64,000 nt of DNA from Rhodanobacteraceae bacterium (GCA_009996615.1 JAACZU010000016.1:32008-96007), one strand, 5' to 3'; positions 39,748-51,649 are shown, counted from the stretch's first letter. A program made the numbers and translations. Notes: generated by a model from the sequence alone, not told the origin.

Positions 39748-42700
39748 ATGCTTGGCAGTCGCGCAATGGCAGGGACGCTCGCGTTCCTGTGCTCGTTCTT
39801 CGGTGCCTTCACGCCCGTCACGTCAGTGGCAGCACAAGGCGGGAATCCATCTCCAGACGCTGCCCCGGGCATGACCTGGACCGCCGGCGAGCGGGTCCCG
39901 GCCGCCGCGGGCGTCGTGCAGACCACGCAGGCGATCATGGAGCTGCAGGCGGCCGCGCCGCCGCGCAGGCCGCGGCCGCAACGTGAACTGGAGGCGCCCG
40001 ATCGCAGCCAGTTGCAACCGAATCCGGATGCGCTGCCCGTTTCGCGCTATCCGTTGAATCCGCCGACGGCTCCGGCGCGCGAGCCGAACGCAATCCATAC
40101 GCCGAGCCTGTCCTTCGACGGCGCGACGCTGGCCGACACCGGCGCCTTCCCGCCCGATTCGATGGGCACGGTCGGCCCGACCCAGTACGTCGTCTTCGTC
40201 AACGGCCGCCTGCGTTCGTTCACCAAGGCCGGCGCCGCCGACGGCGTGCTGAATGCCGACCCGGACGTGTTCTTCGCGCCGGTGATGACGCCGATCGGCG
40301 GTTCGGTCGTACTCAACTTCACCAGCGATCCGCAGGTCCGCTACGACCGCTTCAGCGCGCGCTGGTTCCTCAGCATCATCGACGTGCCATGCACCAACAC
40401 CTCGTGCTCGGCCACCGCGGCCAACCGCTGGCTGCTGGCCGTCAGCGACGCGGCCAGCAACGGCACGATCAGCGCGTCGACGAGCTGGACGTTCTTCCAG
40501 TTCCAGGCCGATCCCGGCACGAACTTCTGCGACTACCCGTCGTTGGGCATCGACGTCAACGCGCTCTACGTCGGCTGCAACATGTTCACCAGCGCCGGCA
40601 GCTATGCCGGTGCCAACGGCTACGTCGTCCAGAAGTCCTCGACGCTTGGCGCCGGTCCACTGGTCGTCACCCGTTTCACCAACATCGGCACCACCGCGGC
40701 CGGGCCCTACGCGCCACGCGGAGTGGACAACCTCGATCCCGGCGCGACGATGGGCTACTTCGTCGGCGTCGATGCCGGCGTCTACAGCCGCATCGTGTTC
40801 CGCCAGGTCAGCAATCCGGGCGGTGCGGCGCCGACCATCTCGGCCAACATCAACGTGACCGTGCCGACGACCGGCGCCACCAATCCGGTCGAGCATGCCG
40901 GCAACACGGGCGGCAACAATGGCCGGCTCGATTCGCTCGACGATCGCCTGTTCGCCGCCACGGTGCGCAACGGCCACCTGTGGACCGCGCACAACCTGCG
41001 CGTGAACACGTCCGGCGTGGCCAACAGCGGCACCACCGCACGCAAGGCGGCGCGCTGGTACGACTTCCAGAGCCTCGACACGACGCCGGTCCTGGCTCAA
41101 TCCGGCACCGTCTATGACAACGCCGCCACGCTGGCGGCGGCGCTGCAGTACTGGATTCCGACGGTCACGCCGACCGGGCAGGGACATGCCGTCCTCGGCT
41201 TCAGCATGGCCGGCACGCCGTCCGGCGCAACCCCGGCCTTTGTCGGGCGCCTGGCCGGCGACACGCTCGGCACGATGACCGGACCGCCGAACGCGTCCGC
41301 CATCCTGTATGGCACGACCGCGGCGAGCTACAACCCGTCCTCGGATGCCGGTAGCGCCTCGGGACGGCGCTGGGGCGACTATTCGTTCACCGCGGTCGAC
41401 CCGCTCGACGACATGACGGTATGGACGATCCAGGAATACAACCAGGCCGCCAACAGCTACTCGGTGCGCGTGGGCAAGCTGCTCGCGCCGCCGCCCGCGA
41501 CGCCGACCTGTTCGGGTGCGCCGATCGATTTCGCCGCCGGCACCGGCAATGTCACGATCACTGCGACTTCCACCGGCGGCTCCGGCTTCTACGATCCAGG
41601 GCCGGACCTGCCGGCCCCGGCCCTGCCGTTCACGCACCTGACGGCGACCGTCACCGGCGCGACCGTCAACAGCGTGACCTACGCCTCGCCGACGCAAGTG
41701 ACGCTGAACATCACGGCCACCACGGCGGGCCTGCGCGACGTCACGCTGACCAACCCGGACGGCCAGGGCGTGACCGCCACCGGTTGCATCAACGTGACCG
41801 GCAGTGCGCCGACCACGCACGTGGTGACGCCGAGCGTGAGCGGTGGCAACGGCACGATCGCGCCGTCGACGCCGCAGACCGTCAACGACGGCACGACCGC
41901 CAGCTTCACGCTGACGCCGAGCGGCGGCTACCACATCGCCGGCGTCGGCGGCAGCTGCGGCGGCAGCCTGGCCGGCAGCGTCTACACGACCAACCCCGTC
42001 AGCGCCGACTGCACGGTCATCGCCAGCTTCGCGCCCGACCTGATGCCGCCGACGGTGGCGAAGACGTTCACTCCGTCCAGCGTGGTCGTGAACGGCGACA
42101 GCGTCGTGTCGATCACGTTGGGCAACCCGAACGCCTCGGCGATCACGCTGAGCGCGGATCTGGTCGACACTCTGCCGAGCGGCCTGGTGGCCACGAATGC
42201 GGGCACGACCTGCAGCGGCACGGCCAGCTTCACGGCTGGCTCGCTCAAGCTCGCCGCCGGCGCGACGATCCCGGCCAACGGCTCGTGCCAGCTGAATGGC
42301 CACGTGCAGTCGGCCACGGCCGGCAGCTACGTGAACACGATCGCGGCAGGAGCGCTGCAGACCAGTGCGGGCAGCAATGCCAGCGCCGCCTCAGCCACGC
42401 TGACCGTGACGCCGCCACCGCTCGCGCCGACGCTGGCCAAGGCGTTTGCGCCGGCCAGCGTACCGGTGGCGACGCCGAGCACGCTGACCTTGACGCTGGC
42501 CAATGCGAACGCGAGCGCGGCGACGCTGACGGCTGCGCTGGCCGACACGTTCCCGGCCGGCCTGGTCGTGGCCAGTCCGGCCAACGCGGCGACGACCTGC
42601 ACCGGCGGCACGGTCACGGCAAGCGTTGGCGCCGGTGCCGTGACGCTGTCGAGCGGGGCGCAGATCCCGGCGAACGGCTCGTGCACGGTCACCGTCGACG

Positions 42701-43335
42701 TGCAGTCCGCGACGGCCGGCGGCTACGCCAACACGATCGCGGCCGGCGCCTTGCAGACCAGTGCCGGCAGCAACGCGGGTGCGGCGACGGCGACGCTGAC
42801 GGTGACCGCGCCGCTGCTCGCCCCATCGCTGGTCAAGTCGTTCGTCCCGGCCAGCGTGGCGGTAAATGCGGCGAGCACGGCGACCCTGACCTTGGGCAAC
42901 CCGAACGCCAGCACTATCGCGCTGACGGCGACGCTCACCGATGCGCTGCCTGCCGGCCTCGTGGTCGCCACGCCGCTGTTCGCGGCGACGACCTGCCCGG
43001 GCGGCAACGTGATGGTGGCGCCGGGCGCATTCTCGTTCGCGCTCGCCGCCGGCGCGCAGATCCCGGCCAATGGCACCTGCACGGTCACCGTGGCGGTGCG
43101 CGCCGCCGCTGCCGGCAGCTATGTCAATGCGCTCGCCGCCGGTGCGCTGCAGACCAATGCCGGCAGCAATGCAGCGGCCGCCAGCGCCACGCTGACGGTC
43201 GCGCCGGTGATCACGGACCGCATCTTCTGCGACGGCTTCGAGGGCACGGCCTGCGCCGGCAGCAGCGCGATCCCGGTCGTCGAGGAACTGAACGCCCTGT
43301 TCCGTGACCGCGCGGTGCCTGGTGACCAGGGCTGA
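39748..43335 (+). CDS. Large secreted/surface protein with DUF11-like tandem repeats
   Basis: Long + strand ORF with signal peptide; DTGAFPPDSMGTVGPTQYVVFVNGRLRSF; three ~130 aa repeats (APTLAKAFAPASV..GSCTVTVDVQSATAGGYANTIAAGALQTSAGSNA); C-terminal DRIFCDGFEG. Confidence 0.88.
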   Translation: MLGSRAMAGTLAFLCSFFGAFTPVTSVAAQGGNPSPDAAPGMTWTAGERVPAAAGVVQTTQAIMELQAAAPPRRPRPQRELEAPDRSQLQPNPDALPVSRYPLNPPTAPAREPNAIHTPSLSFDGATLADTGAFPPDSMGTVGPTQYVVFVNGRLRSFTKAGAADGVLNADPDVFFAPVMTPIGGSVVLNFTSDPQVRYDRFSARWFLSIIDVPCTNTSCSATAANRWLLAVSDAASNGTISASTSWTFFQFQADPGTNFCDYPSLGIDVNALYVGCNMFTSAGSYAGANGYVVQKSSTLGAGPLVVTRFTNIGTTAAGPYAPRGVDNLDPGATMGYFVGVDAGVYSRIVFRQVSNPGGAAPTISANINVTVPTTGATNPVEHAGNTGGNNGRLDSLDDRLFAATVRNGHLWTAHNLRVNTSGVANSGTTARKAARWYDFQSLDTTPVLAQSGTVYDNAATLAAALQYWIPTVTPTGQGHAVLGFSMAGTPSGATPAFVGRLAGDTLGTMTGPPNASAILYGTTAASYNPSSDAGSASGRRWGDYSFTAVDPLDDMTVWTIQEYNQAANSYSVRVGKLLAPPPATPTCSGAPIDFAAGTGNVTITATSTGGSGFYDPGPDLPAPALPFTHLTATVTGATVNSVTYASPTQVTLNITATTAGLRDVTLTNPDGQGVTATGCINVTGSAPTTHVVTPSVSGGNGTIAPSTPQTVNDGTTASFTLTPSGGYHIAGVGGSCGGSLAGSVYTTNPVSADCTVIASFAPDLMPPTVAKTFTPSSVVVNGDSVVSITLGNPNASAITLSADLVDTLPSGLVATNAGTTCSGTASFTAGSLKLAAGATIPANGSCQLNGHVQSATAGSYVNTIAAGALQTSAGSNASAASATLTVTPPPLAPTLAKAFAPASVPVATPSTLTLTLANANASAATLTAALADTFPAGLVVASPANAATTCTGGTVTASVGAGAVTLSSGAQIPANGSCTVTVDVQSATAGGYANTIAAGALQTSAGSNAGAATATLTVTAPLLAPSLVKSFVPASVAVNAASTATLTLGNPNASTIALTATLTDALPAGLVVATPLFAATTCPGGNVMVAPGAFSFALAAGAQIPANGTCTVTVAVRAAAAGSYVNALAAGALQTNAGSNAAAASATLTVAPVITDRIFCDGFEGTACAGSSAIPVVEELNALFRDRAVPGDQG
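42043..43203 (+). repeat. Three tandem in-gene repeats encoding ~125-130 aa units
   Basis: Units begin near PPTVAKTFTPSSV (~42046), APTLAKAFAPASV (~42425), APSLVKSFVPASV (~42820); each ends with GALQTxAGSNAxAAxATLTV. Confidence 0.85.
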
Positions 43336-43363
43336 TTGATCGACGCGTGCCATCGCGTCATGC

Positions 43364-43396
43364 CGAGGCCTCCCGTCGGGAGGCCTCGTTTTTTCC
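43364..43396 (+). terminator. Rho-independent terminator of the large secreted protein gene
   Basis: GAGGCCTCCCG-T-CGGGAGGCCTC followed by GTTTTTT. Confidence 0.85.
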
Positions 43397-43423
43397 CGGA
43401 CGGTCGCAGCTCCGCGCCGGGCA

Positions 43424-43457
43424 CAAAAAAACCCGCGGTCGCCCGCGGGTTTTTCCG
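43424..43457 (-). terminator. Rho-independent terminator of tsf/rpsB (bidirectional by sequence)
   Basis: AAAAAAACCCGCGG-TCG-CCCGCGGGTTTTT just downstream of the tsf stop on the minus strand. Confidence 0.82.
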
Positions 43458-43492
43458 ATTCCGCGATCAGGTGATGATCGCAAGGAACGCGG

Positions 43493-44368
43493 TCAGACCT
43501 GCATTGCCTTGGCCACTTCGGCCGCGTAGTCCTCGACGACCTTCTCGATGCCTTCGCCGACGGCCAGGCGCTGGAAGCCGAGCACGTCCGCGCCAGCGGC
43601 CTTGGCCGCGGCCTCGACGCTCTGGTCGGTGTTGAGCACGTACGGCTGGCCGTAGAGCGTGTTCTCGTTGACGATCTTGGCGACCTTGCCACCGATGATC
43701 TTCTCGAGGATCTCGGCCGGCTTGGCCCTGTCCTTCTCGCTCATCTTCGCCAGCTCGATCTCCTTCTCCTTGGCGAGGAAGTCGGCCGGCACGTCGGCCG
43801 CCTTGTTGTACGGCGGGTTCATCGCGGCGACGTGCATCGCCACGCCCTTGGCGAAGTCGGCGTCACCGCCCTTGACCTCGACCAGCACGCCGATGCGGCC
43901 GCCGTGCACGTAGGCAGCGACGTTGTTCGCGCTGGCGATCGCGACCATGCGGCGCACCTGCACGTTCTCGCCGACCTTGGCGACGACGGCCGCGCGCGCT
44001 TCCTCGACGGTCTCGCCCGACGGCAGCTTGACCGCCTTGAGCGCCTCGACGTCGGTCACGCCGGACGCCAGTGCGGCCGCGGCGACGGCGTCGGAGAAGG
44101 TCAGGAAGTTGCTGTCCTTGGCGACGAAGTCGGTTTCGGAGTTGACCTCGACCAGGACGGCCTTGCCGCCGTCCTGCGCCATCACGATGCGGCCTTCCGC
44201 GGCGACGCGGCTGGCCTTCTTGTCGGCCTTGGCCAAGCCCTGCTTGCGCAGCCACTCGGCGGCCGTGTCGATGTCGCCGTTGTTCTCGGTGAGTGCCTTC
44301 TTGCACTCCATCATGCCGGCGCCGGTGCGCTCGCGCAGTTCCTTGACCAGCTGTGCGGTGATTTCCAT
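43493..44368 (-). CDS. tsf: Elongation factor Ts
   Basis: [54 protein letters not shown]. Confidence 0.98.
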   Translation of the reverse strand: MEITAQLVKELRERTGAGMMECKKALTENNGDIDTAAEWLRKQGLAKADKKASRVAAEGRIVMAQDGGKAVLVEVNSETDFVAKDSNFLTFSDAVAAAALASGVTDVEALKAVKLPSGETVEEARAAVVAKVGENVQVRRMVAIASANNVAAYVHGGRIGVLVEVKGGDADFAKGVAMHVAAMNPPYNKAADVPADFLAKEKEIELAKMSEKDRAKPAEILEKIIGGKVAKIVNENTLYGQPYVLNTDQSVEAAAKAAGADVLGFQRLAVGEGIEKVVEDYAAEVAKAMQV

Positions 44369-44513
44369 GGTGTCCTCGTAGGCGGGAGCGGCGCGCAGGC
44401 GCAGCTCGTGTGAGACGGATACGGGCGCGCCCGGCGGCGGCAGGCCGACGCGGGTCGGCAGGCGGCAGCCGGGCGGCGCGTTCGGGCCGCACCAGGCGGC
44501 CCGATGATGGCGC

Positions 44514-45395
44514 TTAGTCGGCGCTCGAGGTGTCGTCCGGGCGACCGCCACGGCGGCCGGCCGGCGCACGCTTGCCCGGGGCCGGCTTGCGCGGCGCCGG
44601 CTTGCGGCGGTCCTCGCGCTCGCCACGCTCGCGCGTTTCCTTGCCGGCGACCGGATTGCCCTCGGCGTCGAGCTCGACGAACTCGTCCTTCTCGCCGGCG
44701 GCGACCTGCGGCGCGGCGGCCTTGCCCTCGAGCACGGACTCGGCGGCGGCGCTGGTATACAACTGCACCGCGCGGATCGCGTCGTCGTTGCCCGGGATCG
44801 CGTAGTCGACCAGCGACGGGTCATAGTTGGTGTCGACCACCGCGATGACCGGAATGCCGAGCTTCTTGGCTTCCTTGATCGCGATGTCCTCGTGGCCGAT
44901 GTCGATCACGAACAGCGCATCCGGCAGGCGGTTCATGTCCTTGATGCCGCCGAGCGAGTTCTGCAGCTTCTCGCGCTCGCGCATCAGGCCGAGCACCTCG
45001 TGCTTGACCAGACGGTTCAGCGTGCCGTCGGTCTCCATGTTCTCCAGCTCCTTCAGGCGCGCGACCGACTGCTTGACCGTGCGGAAGTTGGTCAGCATGC
45101 CGCCGAGCCAGCGCTGCGAGATGTACGGCATGCCGCAGCGCGCCGCCTCTTCCTTGATCGCCTCGCGCGCCGAGCGCTTGGTGCCGACGAACAGGATCGT
45201 GCCGCGCTTCTGCGCCAGGCCCGAGATGAAGTTCATCGCGTCCGTGAACAGCGGCAGCGTCTTTTCGAGGTTGATGATGTGGATCTTGCCGCGCGCGCCG
45301 AAGATGTACGGCGCCATCTTGGGATTCCAGTAGCGCGTCTGGTGGCCGAAGTGCACGCCGGCTTCGAGCATCTGGCGCATGGTGACTTGAGGCAT
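44514..45395 (-). CDS. rpsB: 30S ribosomal protein S2 with basic C-terminal extension
   Basis: [48 protein letters not shown]; tail [43 protein letters not shown]. Confidence 0.98.
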   Translation of the reverse strand: MPQVTMRQMLEAGVHFGHQTRYWNPKMAPYIFGARGKIHIINLEKTLPLFTDAMNFISGLAQKRGTILFVGTKRSAREAIKEEAARCGMPYISQRWLGGMLTNFRTVKQSVARLKELENMETDGTLNRLVKHEVLGLMREREKLQNSLGGIKDMNRLPDALFVIDIGHEDIAIKEAKKLGIPVIAVVDTNYDPSLVDYAIPGNDDAIRAVQLYTSAAAESVLEGKAAAPQVAAGEKDEFVELDAEGNPVAGKETRERGEREDRRKPAPRKPAPGKRAPAGRRGGRPDDTSSAD

Positions 45396-45680
45396 GGTGT
45401 AGCTCCAATGCGTGGGCGCACCGCGACGATTCGTCTGGTTTTGCGGTGACGCCCGGGGTTGGGACCTCCACGCATCCGCCGCGTGCGACTCCTCGCGGAG
45501 CACCCCGAACGCGGTGACGATGCGTGTGTGGATTCGGCGAACGTGCCGTACGGCCTTGAGGATTGCCCGGCGGGCCGCATTTTCGTTTCGCCGCCAACGA
45601 CTTGCGAAAGTCGGGCGGCGGAACCGTAAGATTATAGCCCGGCTGGCGCGGCCCGCGCCAGCAGCATCCGTCGAGGAGCC

Positions 45681-46448
45681 ATGCCCGTTACCGTCAAAAC
45701 CCCGGACCAGATCGAGAAGATGCGCGTCGCCGGCCGCCTGGCCGCGGAGGTGCTGGAGATGCTGGTGCCGCACGTCAAGCCCGGCGTCAGCACCGAGGAC
45801 CTGGACCGGCTCGCCTACGAGCACATCGTCCACGTGCAGAAGGCGATTCCCGCCAACGTCGGCTACAAGGGCTTTCCGAAGACGGTCTGCACTTCGGTCA
45901 ACCACGTCATCTGCCACGGCATCCCGCATCCGGGCAAGCTGCTCAAGGACGGCGACATCGTCAACATCGACGTCACCGTGATCAAGGACGGCTGGCACGG
46001 CGACACCAGCCGCATGTACTGCGTCGGCACGCCGTCGGTACTGGCCAGGCGCCTGGTCGACACCACGCTCGAGGCGATGCTGCGCGGCATCGAGCAGGTA
46101 CGCCCGGGCGCGACGCTCGGCGACATCGGCCACGCGATCCAGAAGCATGCCGAGGCGCAGGGCTTCTCGGTCGTGCGCGAATACTGCGGCCACGGCATCG
46201 GGCAGGTCTACCACGAGGACCCGCAGGTGCTGCACTACGGCCAGCCCGGCGCCGGCCTGCGCCTGCAGAAGGGCATGACCTTCACGATCGAGCCGATGAT
46301 CAATGCCGGCAAGCCGCACACGCGCCTGCTGCCGGACGGCTGGACCGTGGTCACCAAGGACCACTCGCTGTCGGCGCAGTGGGAGCACACGATCGCGGTC
46401 ACCGACGACGGCTACGAGATCCTGACCGCGTGGCCGAGCGCGGCCTGA
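45681..46448 (+). CDS. map: Type I methionyl aminopeptidase
   Basis: [84 protein letters not shown]. Confidence 0.98.
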   Translation: MPVTVKTPDQIEKMRVAGRLAAEVLEMLVPHVKPGVSTEDLDRLAYEHIVHVQKAIPANVGYKGFPKTVCTSVNHVICHGIPHPGKLLKDGDIVNIDVTVIKDGWHGDTSRMYCVGTPSVLARRLVDTTLEAMLRGIEQVRPGATLGDIGHAIQKHAEAQGFSVVREYCGHGIGQVYHEDPQVLHYGQPGAGLRLQKGMTFTIEPMINAGKPHTRLLPDGWTVVTKDHSLSAQWEHTIAVTDDGYEILTAWPSAA

Positions 46449-46459
46449 CCTGACCGGCC

Positions 46460-49135
46460 ATGGCGCCTGCAGCCGCGCGGTTGCCCGAATTGCCGCGCCT
46501 GCCGACGCCGCTGCCGCGCAGCGGCGTGTCGGGCGAGGCACGCCTGGCGCTGCGTCAGGTGCTCGGCGACGTCGACCGCAACCTGGCGGGCGCATTCCGT
46601 GACGGCGCCGCGGTCGATACGCTGCTGCGGCTACGCGCGCAGGCGGTCGAGCGCGTCGTCGCACACGTCTGGCAGGCCTGCGTCGGCGAGGCGGCCGGCT
46701 GCGCGCTGTTCGCGGTCGGTGGCTTCGGCCGCGGCCTGCTGTTCCCGCATTCGGACGTCGACCTGCTCGTGCTGGTCGAGCCGGACGCCGCGCCGCGCCA
46801 GGCGCGCGCGCTGGAGGCGCTGTTCGCCTGCCTGTGGGACCTCGGCCTGAAGCCCGGCCATGCGGTGCGCACGCCGGCGCAGTGCCGCGAGCTGGCCGCG
46901 GCCGACGTCACCGTGTACACCACGCTGCTCGACACGCGCCGCATCGCCGGCGACGCCGCGCTCGCCGCTGCGCTGGCGGCGCTGGTCGAGGATCCCACGC
47001 TGTGGCCGCCGGCCGCGTTCCTCGCCGCCAAGCGCGCCGAGCAGAGCGCGCGCCACGCGCGCTTCGGCGACACCGCCTACAACCTCGAGCCAAACCTCAA
47101 GGACGGCCCCGGCGGCCTGCGCACGCTCGACCTGATGCGCTGGCTCGGTCGCCGCATCGCGCAGGCCGGCGACTTTGACGCGATGGTCGCGCACGATCTG
47201 CTCGACCCGACCGAGCGCAACGCGCTGGTGCGCTCGGAGGCGACGCTGCGGCGCTACCGCTACGCACTGCACCTGGCCGCCGGGCGCGCCGAGGAGCGCC
47301 TGCTGTTCGACCACCAGCGCCGCATCGCGGCCGACCTCGGCTACCAGGACGAGCACGCGACCAACCTCGCGGTCGAGCAGTTCATGCAGCGCTACTACCG
47401 CGCCGCGACGATCGTCGAGCGCCTCGCCGCGCAGTTGCTCGAACGCCTGACCGAGTTGCTGGAGCCGGCACCGGCCGCGCCGCGCGAGCTCGATCGCGAC
47501 TTCGTCGCGCTCGGAGCGCGCATCGAGCCGCGCGCGCCGGACCTGTTCCTGCGCCGGCCGCGCGCGATCGTCGACGTGTTCGCGGTGCAGCTCGACCACC
47601 CGGAGCTGCGCGGCCTGTCGGCGCAGACGATGCGCCTCGTGCAGCAGGCGCTGGCGCGCCACCGCGACGAGTTCGCCGACGACGCGCACGTGCTCGGCGC
47701 GTTCTTGGCGCTGCTGCGGCGCGGCGCGCCGGCGGTCGAGGCGCTCGCGCGCATGAACCGCCACGGCGTGCTGGCGGCGATCCTGCCGCCTTTCCGGCGC
47801 GTGGTCGGGCGCATGCAGTACGACCTGTTCCACGCCTACACGGTCGACGAGCACACGCTGCGCGTGCTGCGCAACGTCGCGCGCTTCGCCGATACGTCCG
47901 CGCGCGACGAATTCCCGATCGCCTGCGAGACGTTTGCCGCGCTCGACAAGCCCGAACTGCTGCTGCTCGCGGCGCTGTTCCACGACATCGCCAAGGGCCG
48001 CGGCGGCGACCATTCGCAGCTCGGCGAGGACGAGGCGCGCGCGTTCTGCGTGCGGCTGGCGCTGCCCGACGCCGACATCGACCTGGTTGCCTGGCTGGTG
48101 CGCTGGCACCTGCTGATGAGCGTGACCGCGCAGCGCCAGGACATCACCGACCCGGAAGTCGTGCACCGCTTCGCCAGCCAGGCGGCCGACCGCGAGCGCC
48201 TGGACTACCTGTACCTCTTGACCATCGCCGACATCGCCGGCACCAACCCGAAGCTGTGGAACGAGTGGAAGGCACGCCTGCTCGCCGACCTCTACGTCGC
48301 CGCGCGCTTCGCGCTGCGCGCGGGCCTGGCGCAGCCGCCGCACGCGCAGGCGCGCATCGACGACTGCCGCGAGCGCACGCAGGCGCTGCTGATGGCCGAC
48401 GGGCTCGACATGGCGCAGGCCGCGCAGCGCCTCGCCGTGTTCCCGCCGCTGGCGTTCCTGCGCCTGCGTCCGGAGCAGCTCGCCTGGCAGGCGCGCGCGC
48501 TCGCGCAGGCGCCCGGCGGCCTCGTCGTCGCGGTGCAGCCGCGCCCGCCGCGCGGCAGCAACGAACTGTTCGTGCATGCGCCCGACCGCGACGGCCTGCT
48601 CGCGGCGATCACCGCGACGCTCGACCGGCTCGGCTTCTCGGTGGTCGGCGCGCGCCTGTTCGTCGAGCAGGGCCGCGTGTTCGACCTGTTCGAGCTGCTC
48701 GATGCCGGCACCTCGGCCGCGTTCGACGCGGCGCGCGCGCGCGAGCTCGAAGGCGCGCTGACGCGCGTGCTCGGCGCGCGCGACCTCGCCCCGCGCGTGT
48801 CACGGCGCAGCCTGTCGCGGCGCCTGCGCCACTTCCAGCGCGCGCCGCGGATCGACTTCACCGAGGTCGGCCGCGCGACCCAGCTCGCGCTGGTCTGCAG
48901 CGACCAGCCGGGCCTGCTCGCGCGGGTCACGCAGGCGTTCCGCGAGGCGCGCGTGCGCGTGCACGACGCGCGCATTGCGACCTTCGGCGAGCGTGTGGAA
49001 GACTTCTTCGTCCTGACCGACGAAGCCGGTCGCGCACTGGACGAGGCCGCGCAGGCCCGGCTGCGCGCGATCCTGCTCGACCATCTCGGCGTGCCCGCCA
49101 CGCCCCCGACCGGGATACCCGATGCAACGACATGA
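46460..49135 (+). CDS. glnD: [Protein-PII] uridylyltransferase
   Basis: 891 aa; [59 protein letters not shown], two ACT regions. Confidence 0.97.
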   Translation: MAPAAARLPELPRLPTPLPRSGVSGEARLALRQVLGDVDRNLAGAFRDGAAVDTLLRLRAQAVERVVAHVWQACVGEAAGCALFAVGGFGRGLLFPHSDVDLLVLVEPDAAPRQARALEALFACLWDLGLKPGHAVRTPAQCRELAAADVTVYTTLLDTRRIAGDAALAAALAALVEDPTLWPPAAFLAAKRAEQSARHARFGDTAYNLEPNLKDGPGGLRTLDLMRWLGRRIAQAGDFDAMVAHDLLDPTERNALVRSEATLRRYRYALHLAAGRAEERLLFDHQRRIAADLGYQDEHATNLAVEQFMQRYYRAATIVERLAAQLLERLTELLEPAPAAPRELDRDFVALGARIEPRAPDLFLRRPRAIVDVFAVQLDHPELRGLSAQTMRLVQQALARHRDEFADDAHVLGAFLALLRRGAPAVEALARMNRHGVLAAILPPFRRVVGRMQYDLFHAYTVDEHTLRVLRNVARFADTSARDEFPIACETFAALDKPELLLLAALFHDIAKGRGGDHSQLGEDEARAFCVRLALPDADIDLVAWLVRWHLLMSVTAQRQDITDPEVVHRFASQAADRERLDYLYLLTIADIAGTNPKLWNEWKARLLADLYVAARFALRAGLAQPPHAQARIDDCRERTQALLMADGLDMAQAAQRLAVFPPLAFLRLRPEQLAWQARALAQAPGGLVVAVQPRPPRGSNELFVHAPDRDGLLAAITATLDRLGFSVVGARLFVEQGRVFDLFELLDAGTSAAFDAARARELEGALTRVLGARDLAPRVSRRSLSRRLRHFQRAPRIDFTEVGRATQLALVCSDQPGLLARVTQAFREARVRVHDARIATFGERVEDFFVLTDEAGRALDEAAQARLRAILLDHLGVPATPPTGIPDATT

Positions 49136-49940
49136 ACCCCTGATCGACGCCGCGTGGGAGCGGCGCACGGCGCTGTCCGACGCCGACCTGGCCGCGCTGC
49201 GCCCGGCCATCGACGAGATCCTCGACGCGCTCGAGGCCGGCACCGCGCGCGTCGCCGCGCCGGACGGCCGCGGCGGCTGGCAGGTGCAGCAGTGGCTGAA
49301 GAAGGCCGTGCTGCTGTACTTCCGCCTCAACCCGAACCGCGTCATGGACGGCGGCCCGATGGCCGCATTCGACAAGGTGCCGCTGCGCTTTTCCGATGCC
49401 GGCGAGGCCGCGTTTCGCGCCGCCGGCGCGCGCGTCGTGCCCGGCGCGCTGGTGCGCCGCGGCGCGCACGTCGGCCAGGACGCGGTGCTGATGCCGAGCT
49501 ACGTCAACATCGGCGCGCACGTCGGCGCCGGCACGATGGTCGACACCTGGGCCACGGTTGGTTCGTGCGCGCAGATCGGCGCGAACGTGCACCTGTCCGG
49601 CGGCGTCGGCATCGGCGGCGTGCTCGAACCGCTGCAGGCGAACCCGACCATCATCGAGGACGACTGCTTCATCGGCGCGCGCTCGGAAGTCGTCGAGGGC
49701 GTGATCGTCGAGCGCGGCAGCGTCATCGGCATGGGCGTGTTCCTCGGCCAGTCGACGAAGATCTACGACCGCGCCACCGGCGAGGTCAGCTACGGCCGCG
49801 TGCCGGCCGGCAGCGTCGTCGTTGCGGGCTCCCTGCCGGCCGCCGACGGCAGCCACAGCCTGTACGCCGCGGTGATCGTCAAGAAGGTGGACGCGCAGAC
49901 GCGCGCCAAGACCGCGATCAACGAGCTGCTGCGGGCATAA
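49122..49940 (+). CDS. dapD: 2,3,4,5-tetrahydropyridine-2,6-dicarboxylate N-succinyltransferase
   Basis: 272 aa; [70 protein letters not shown]. Confidence 0.97.
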   Translation: MQRHEPLIDAAWERRTALSDADLAALRPAIDEILDALEAGTARVAAPDGRGGWQVQQWLKKAVLLYFRLNPNRVMDGGPMAAFDKVPLRFSDAGEAAFRAAGARVVPGALVRRGAHVGQDAVLMPSYVNIGAHVGAGTMVDTWATVGSCAQIGANVHLSGGVGIGGVLEPLQANPTIIEDDCFIGARSEVVEGVIVERGSVIGMGVFLGQSTKIYDRATGEVSYGRVPAGSVVVAGSLPAADGSHSLYAAVIVKKVDAQTRAKTAINELLRA

Positions 49941-50074
49941 AGCCGAGACCGCTGGGCGCGGATCAGCGCGGATGGGCACGGACACGGAGCCTTGCCTGAC
50001 CCGCGTCCGTGCGCTTGGCTGTTCGCCGTCCAGCCTACAATCACGCGTCCTCTCGACAACACATCGTCATCACC

Positions 50075-50437
50075 ATGTCCATCACGATCTACGGCCTCGA
50101 CAAGTGCGACACCTGCAAGAAGGCGCGCAACTGGCTCGACCGCTTCCACGTCGCGCACGAATTCGTCGACTACCGCACGCAGCGCATTCCGGCCGAATCG
50201 CTGAAGGCGTGGGCGCGGCAGGTCGGGGGCTGGGAGAAGTTCGTCAACCGCGCCTCGACCACTTGGCGCAGCCTGCCGGAGGCGCGCAAGACGCCCGGCA
50301 GTGACGCCGAGTGGACGCTGCTGATCAAGGAATACCCGGCCTTGGTGCGCCGTCCGCTGGTCGTGCTCGACGACGGCACGGTGCACCAGGGGTTCACCGA
50401 CAACGCTTTCAAGAAGCTGTTCGCGGTCGGCGCCTGA
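50075..50437 (+). CDS. ArsC/Spx family reductase (YffB-like)
   Basis: MSITIYGLDKCDTCKKARNWLDRFHVAHEFVDYRTQRIPAESLKAW..LIKEYPALVRRPLVV. Confidence 0.92.
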   Translation: MSITIYGLDKCDTCKKARNWLDRFHVAHEFVDYRTQRIPAESLKAWARQVGGWEKFVNRASTTWRSLPEARKTPGSDAEWTLLIKEYPALVRRPLVVLDDGTVHQGFTDNAFKKLFAVGA

Positions 50438-50503
50438 GCGCGCCAGGCAGTGGCTGCGCACCCCGGGTTGAGTATGCTTGTGGCTGTCAGCCAGGATCCG
50501 CCG

Positions 50504-51649
50504 ATGTCTTCCGTTCTCGATCTCACCCGCGAGTTGATCTACCGCGCCTCGGTCACGCCGGACGATGCCGGTTGCCAGGCGGTCATCGCCGCGCGCCTGG
50601 CGCGCGCCGGCTTCGCGATCGAGCACCTGCGCTACGACGCGGTCGACAACCTGTGGGCGACGCACGGTGAAGGCGGGCCGGTGCTGGTGTTCCTCGGCCA
50701 TACCGACGTGGTGCCGAGCGGACCGGCCGAGGCCTGGAGCAGCCCGCCGTTCGAGCCGGTCGAGCGCGACGGCCGCCTGTACGGGCGCGGCGCGGCGGAC
50801 ATGAAGGGCGCGGTCGCGGCGATGGTCATCGCGCTGGCCGACTTCGTGCACACGCATCCGGACCATCGTGGCACGGTCGCGCTGCTGCTGACCTCGGACG
50901 AGGAGGGCAGTGCGGTCGATGGCATCCGGCGCGTCGCGATCGAGTTCCGCCGGCGCGGCCAGCCGATCGACTGGTGCGTGGTCGGCGAGCCGTCCTCGAC
51001 CGCGCGCCTGGGCGATTTGATCCGCGTCGGCCGGCGCGGATCGCTGACCGGGCGCCTGCGCGTGGCCGGCCAGCAGGGCCACGTCGCCTACCCGGACCAG
51101 GCGCGCAATCCGATCCATGCGTTCGCCGGCGCGCTGGCCGAGCTCGCCGCCACGCGCTGGGACGAGGGCAACGCGGCGTTCCCGCCGACCTCGTTCCAGG
51201 TTTCCAACCTCAACGCCGGCACCGGCGCCGACAACGTGATCCCGGGCGAGCTGCGCGCCGTGTTCAACTTCCGCTTCGGCACCGCCAGCAGCGAGGCCTC
51301 GCTGCGCGAGCGCACCGAAGCGATCCTGCGCCGGCACGGCATCGAGCTCGGGCCCGATGCGAGCGGGCTGGAGTGGTGGCTGTCGGGCGAGCCGTTCCTG
51401 ACCGCGCCGGGCGCGCTGCGCGACGCCACCGTCGCGGCGATCCGCACGCACTGCGGCATCGAGCCGGTCGCCAGCACCGGCGGCGGCACCTCCGATGGCC
51501 GCTTCATCGCGCCGCTCGGCGCCGAGGTGGTCGAGCTCGGGCCGGTCAACGCGAGCATCCACCAGATCGACGAGTACATCGCGCTGGACGACCTCGAGCG
51601 CCTGCCGGCGCTGTACCGCGCGATCGCCGAGAAGCTGCTCGGGCGCTGA
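50504..51649 (+). CDS. dapE: Succinyl-diaminopimelate desuccinylase
   Basis: [97 protein letters not shown]. Confidence 0.97.
   Translation: MSSVLDLTRELIYRASVTPDDAGCQAVIAARLARAGFAIEHLRYDAVDNLWATHGEGGPVLVFLGHTDVVPSGPAEAWSSPPFEPVERDGRLYGRGAADMKGAVAAMVIALADFVHTHPDHRGTVALLLTSDEEGSAVDGIRRVAIEFRRRGQPIDWCVVGEPSSTARLGDLIRVGRRGSLTGRLRVAGQQGHVAYPDQARNPIHAFAGALAELAATRWDEGNAAFPPTSFQVSNLNAGTGADNVIPGELRAVFNFRFGTASSEASLRERTEAILRRHGIELGPDASGLEWWLSGEPFLTAPGALRDATVAAIRTHCGIEPVASTGGGTSDGRFIAPLGAEVVELGPVNASIHQIDEYIALDDLERLPALYRAIAEKLLGR

Noticed and set aside
39823-42303. 826-aa minus-strand ORF opposite the large secreted protein
   Set aside because: Arg/Ala/Gly/His-rich antisense frame; the + strand frame has signal peptide, repeats and terminator.
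46631-48577. 648-aa minus-strand ORF opposite glnD
   Set aside because: Antisense shadow ORF; glnD motifs are intact on the + strand.
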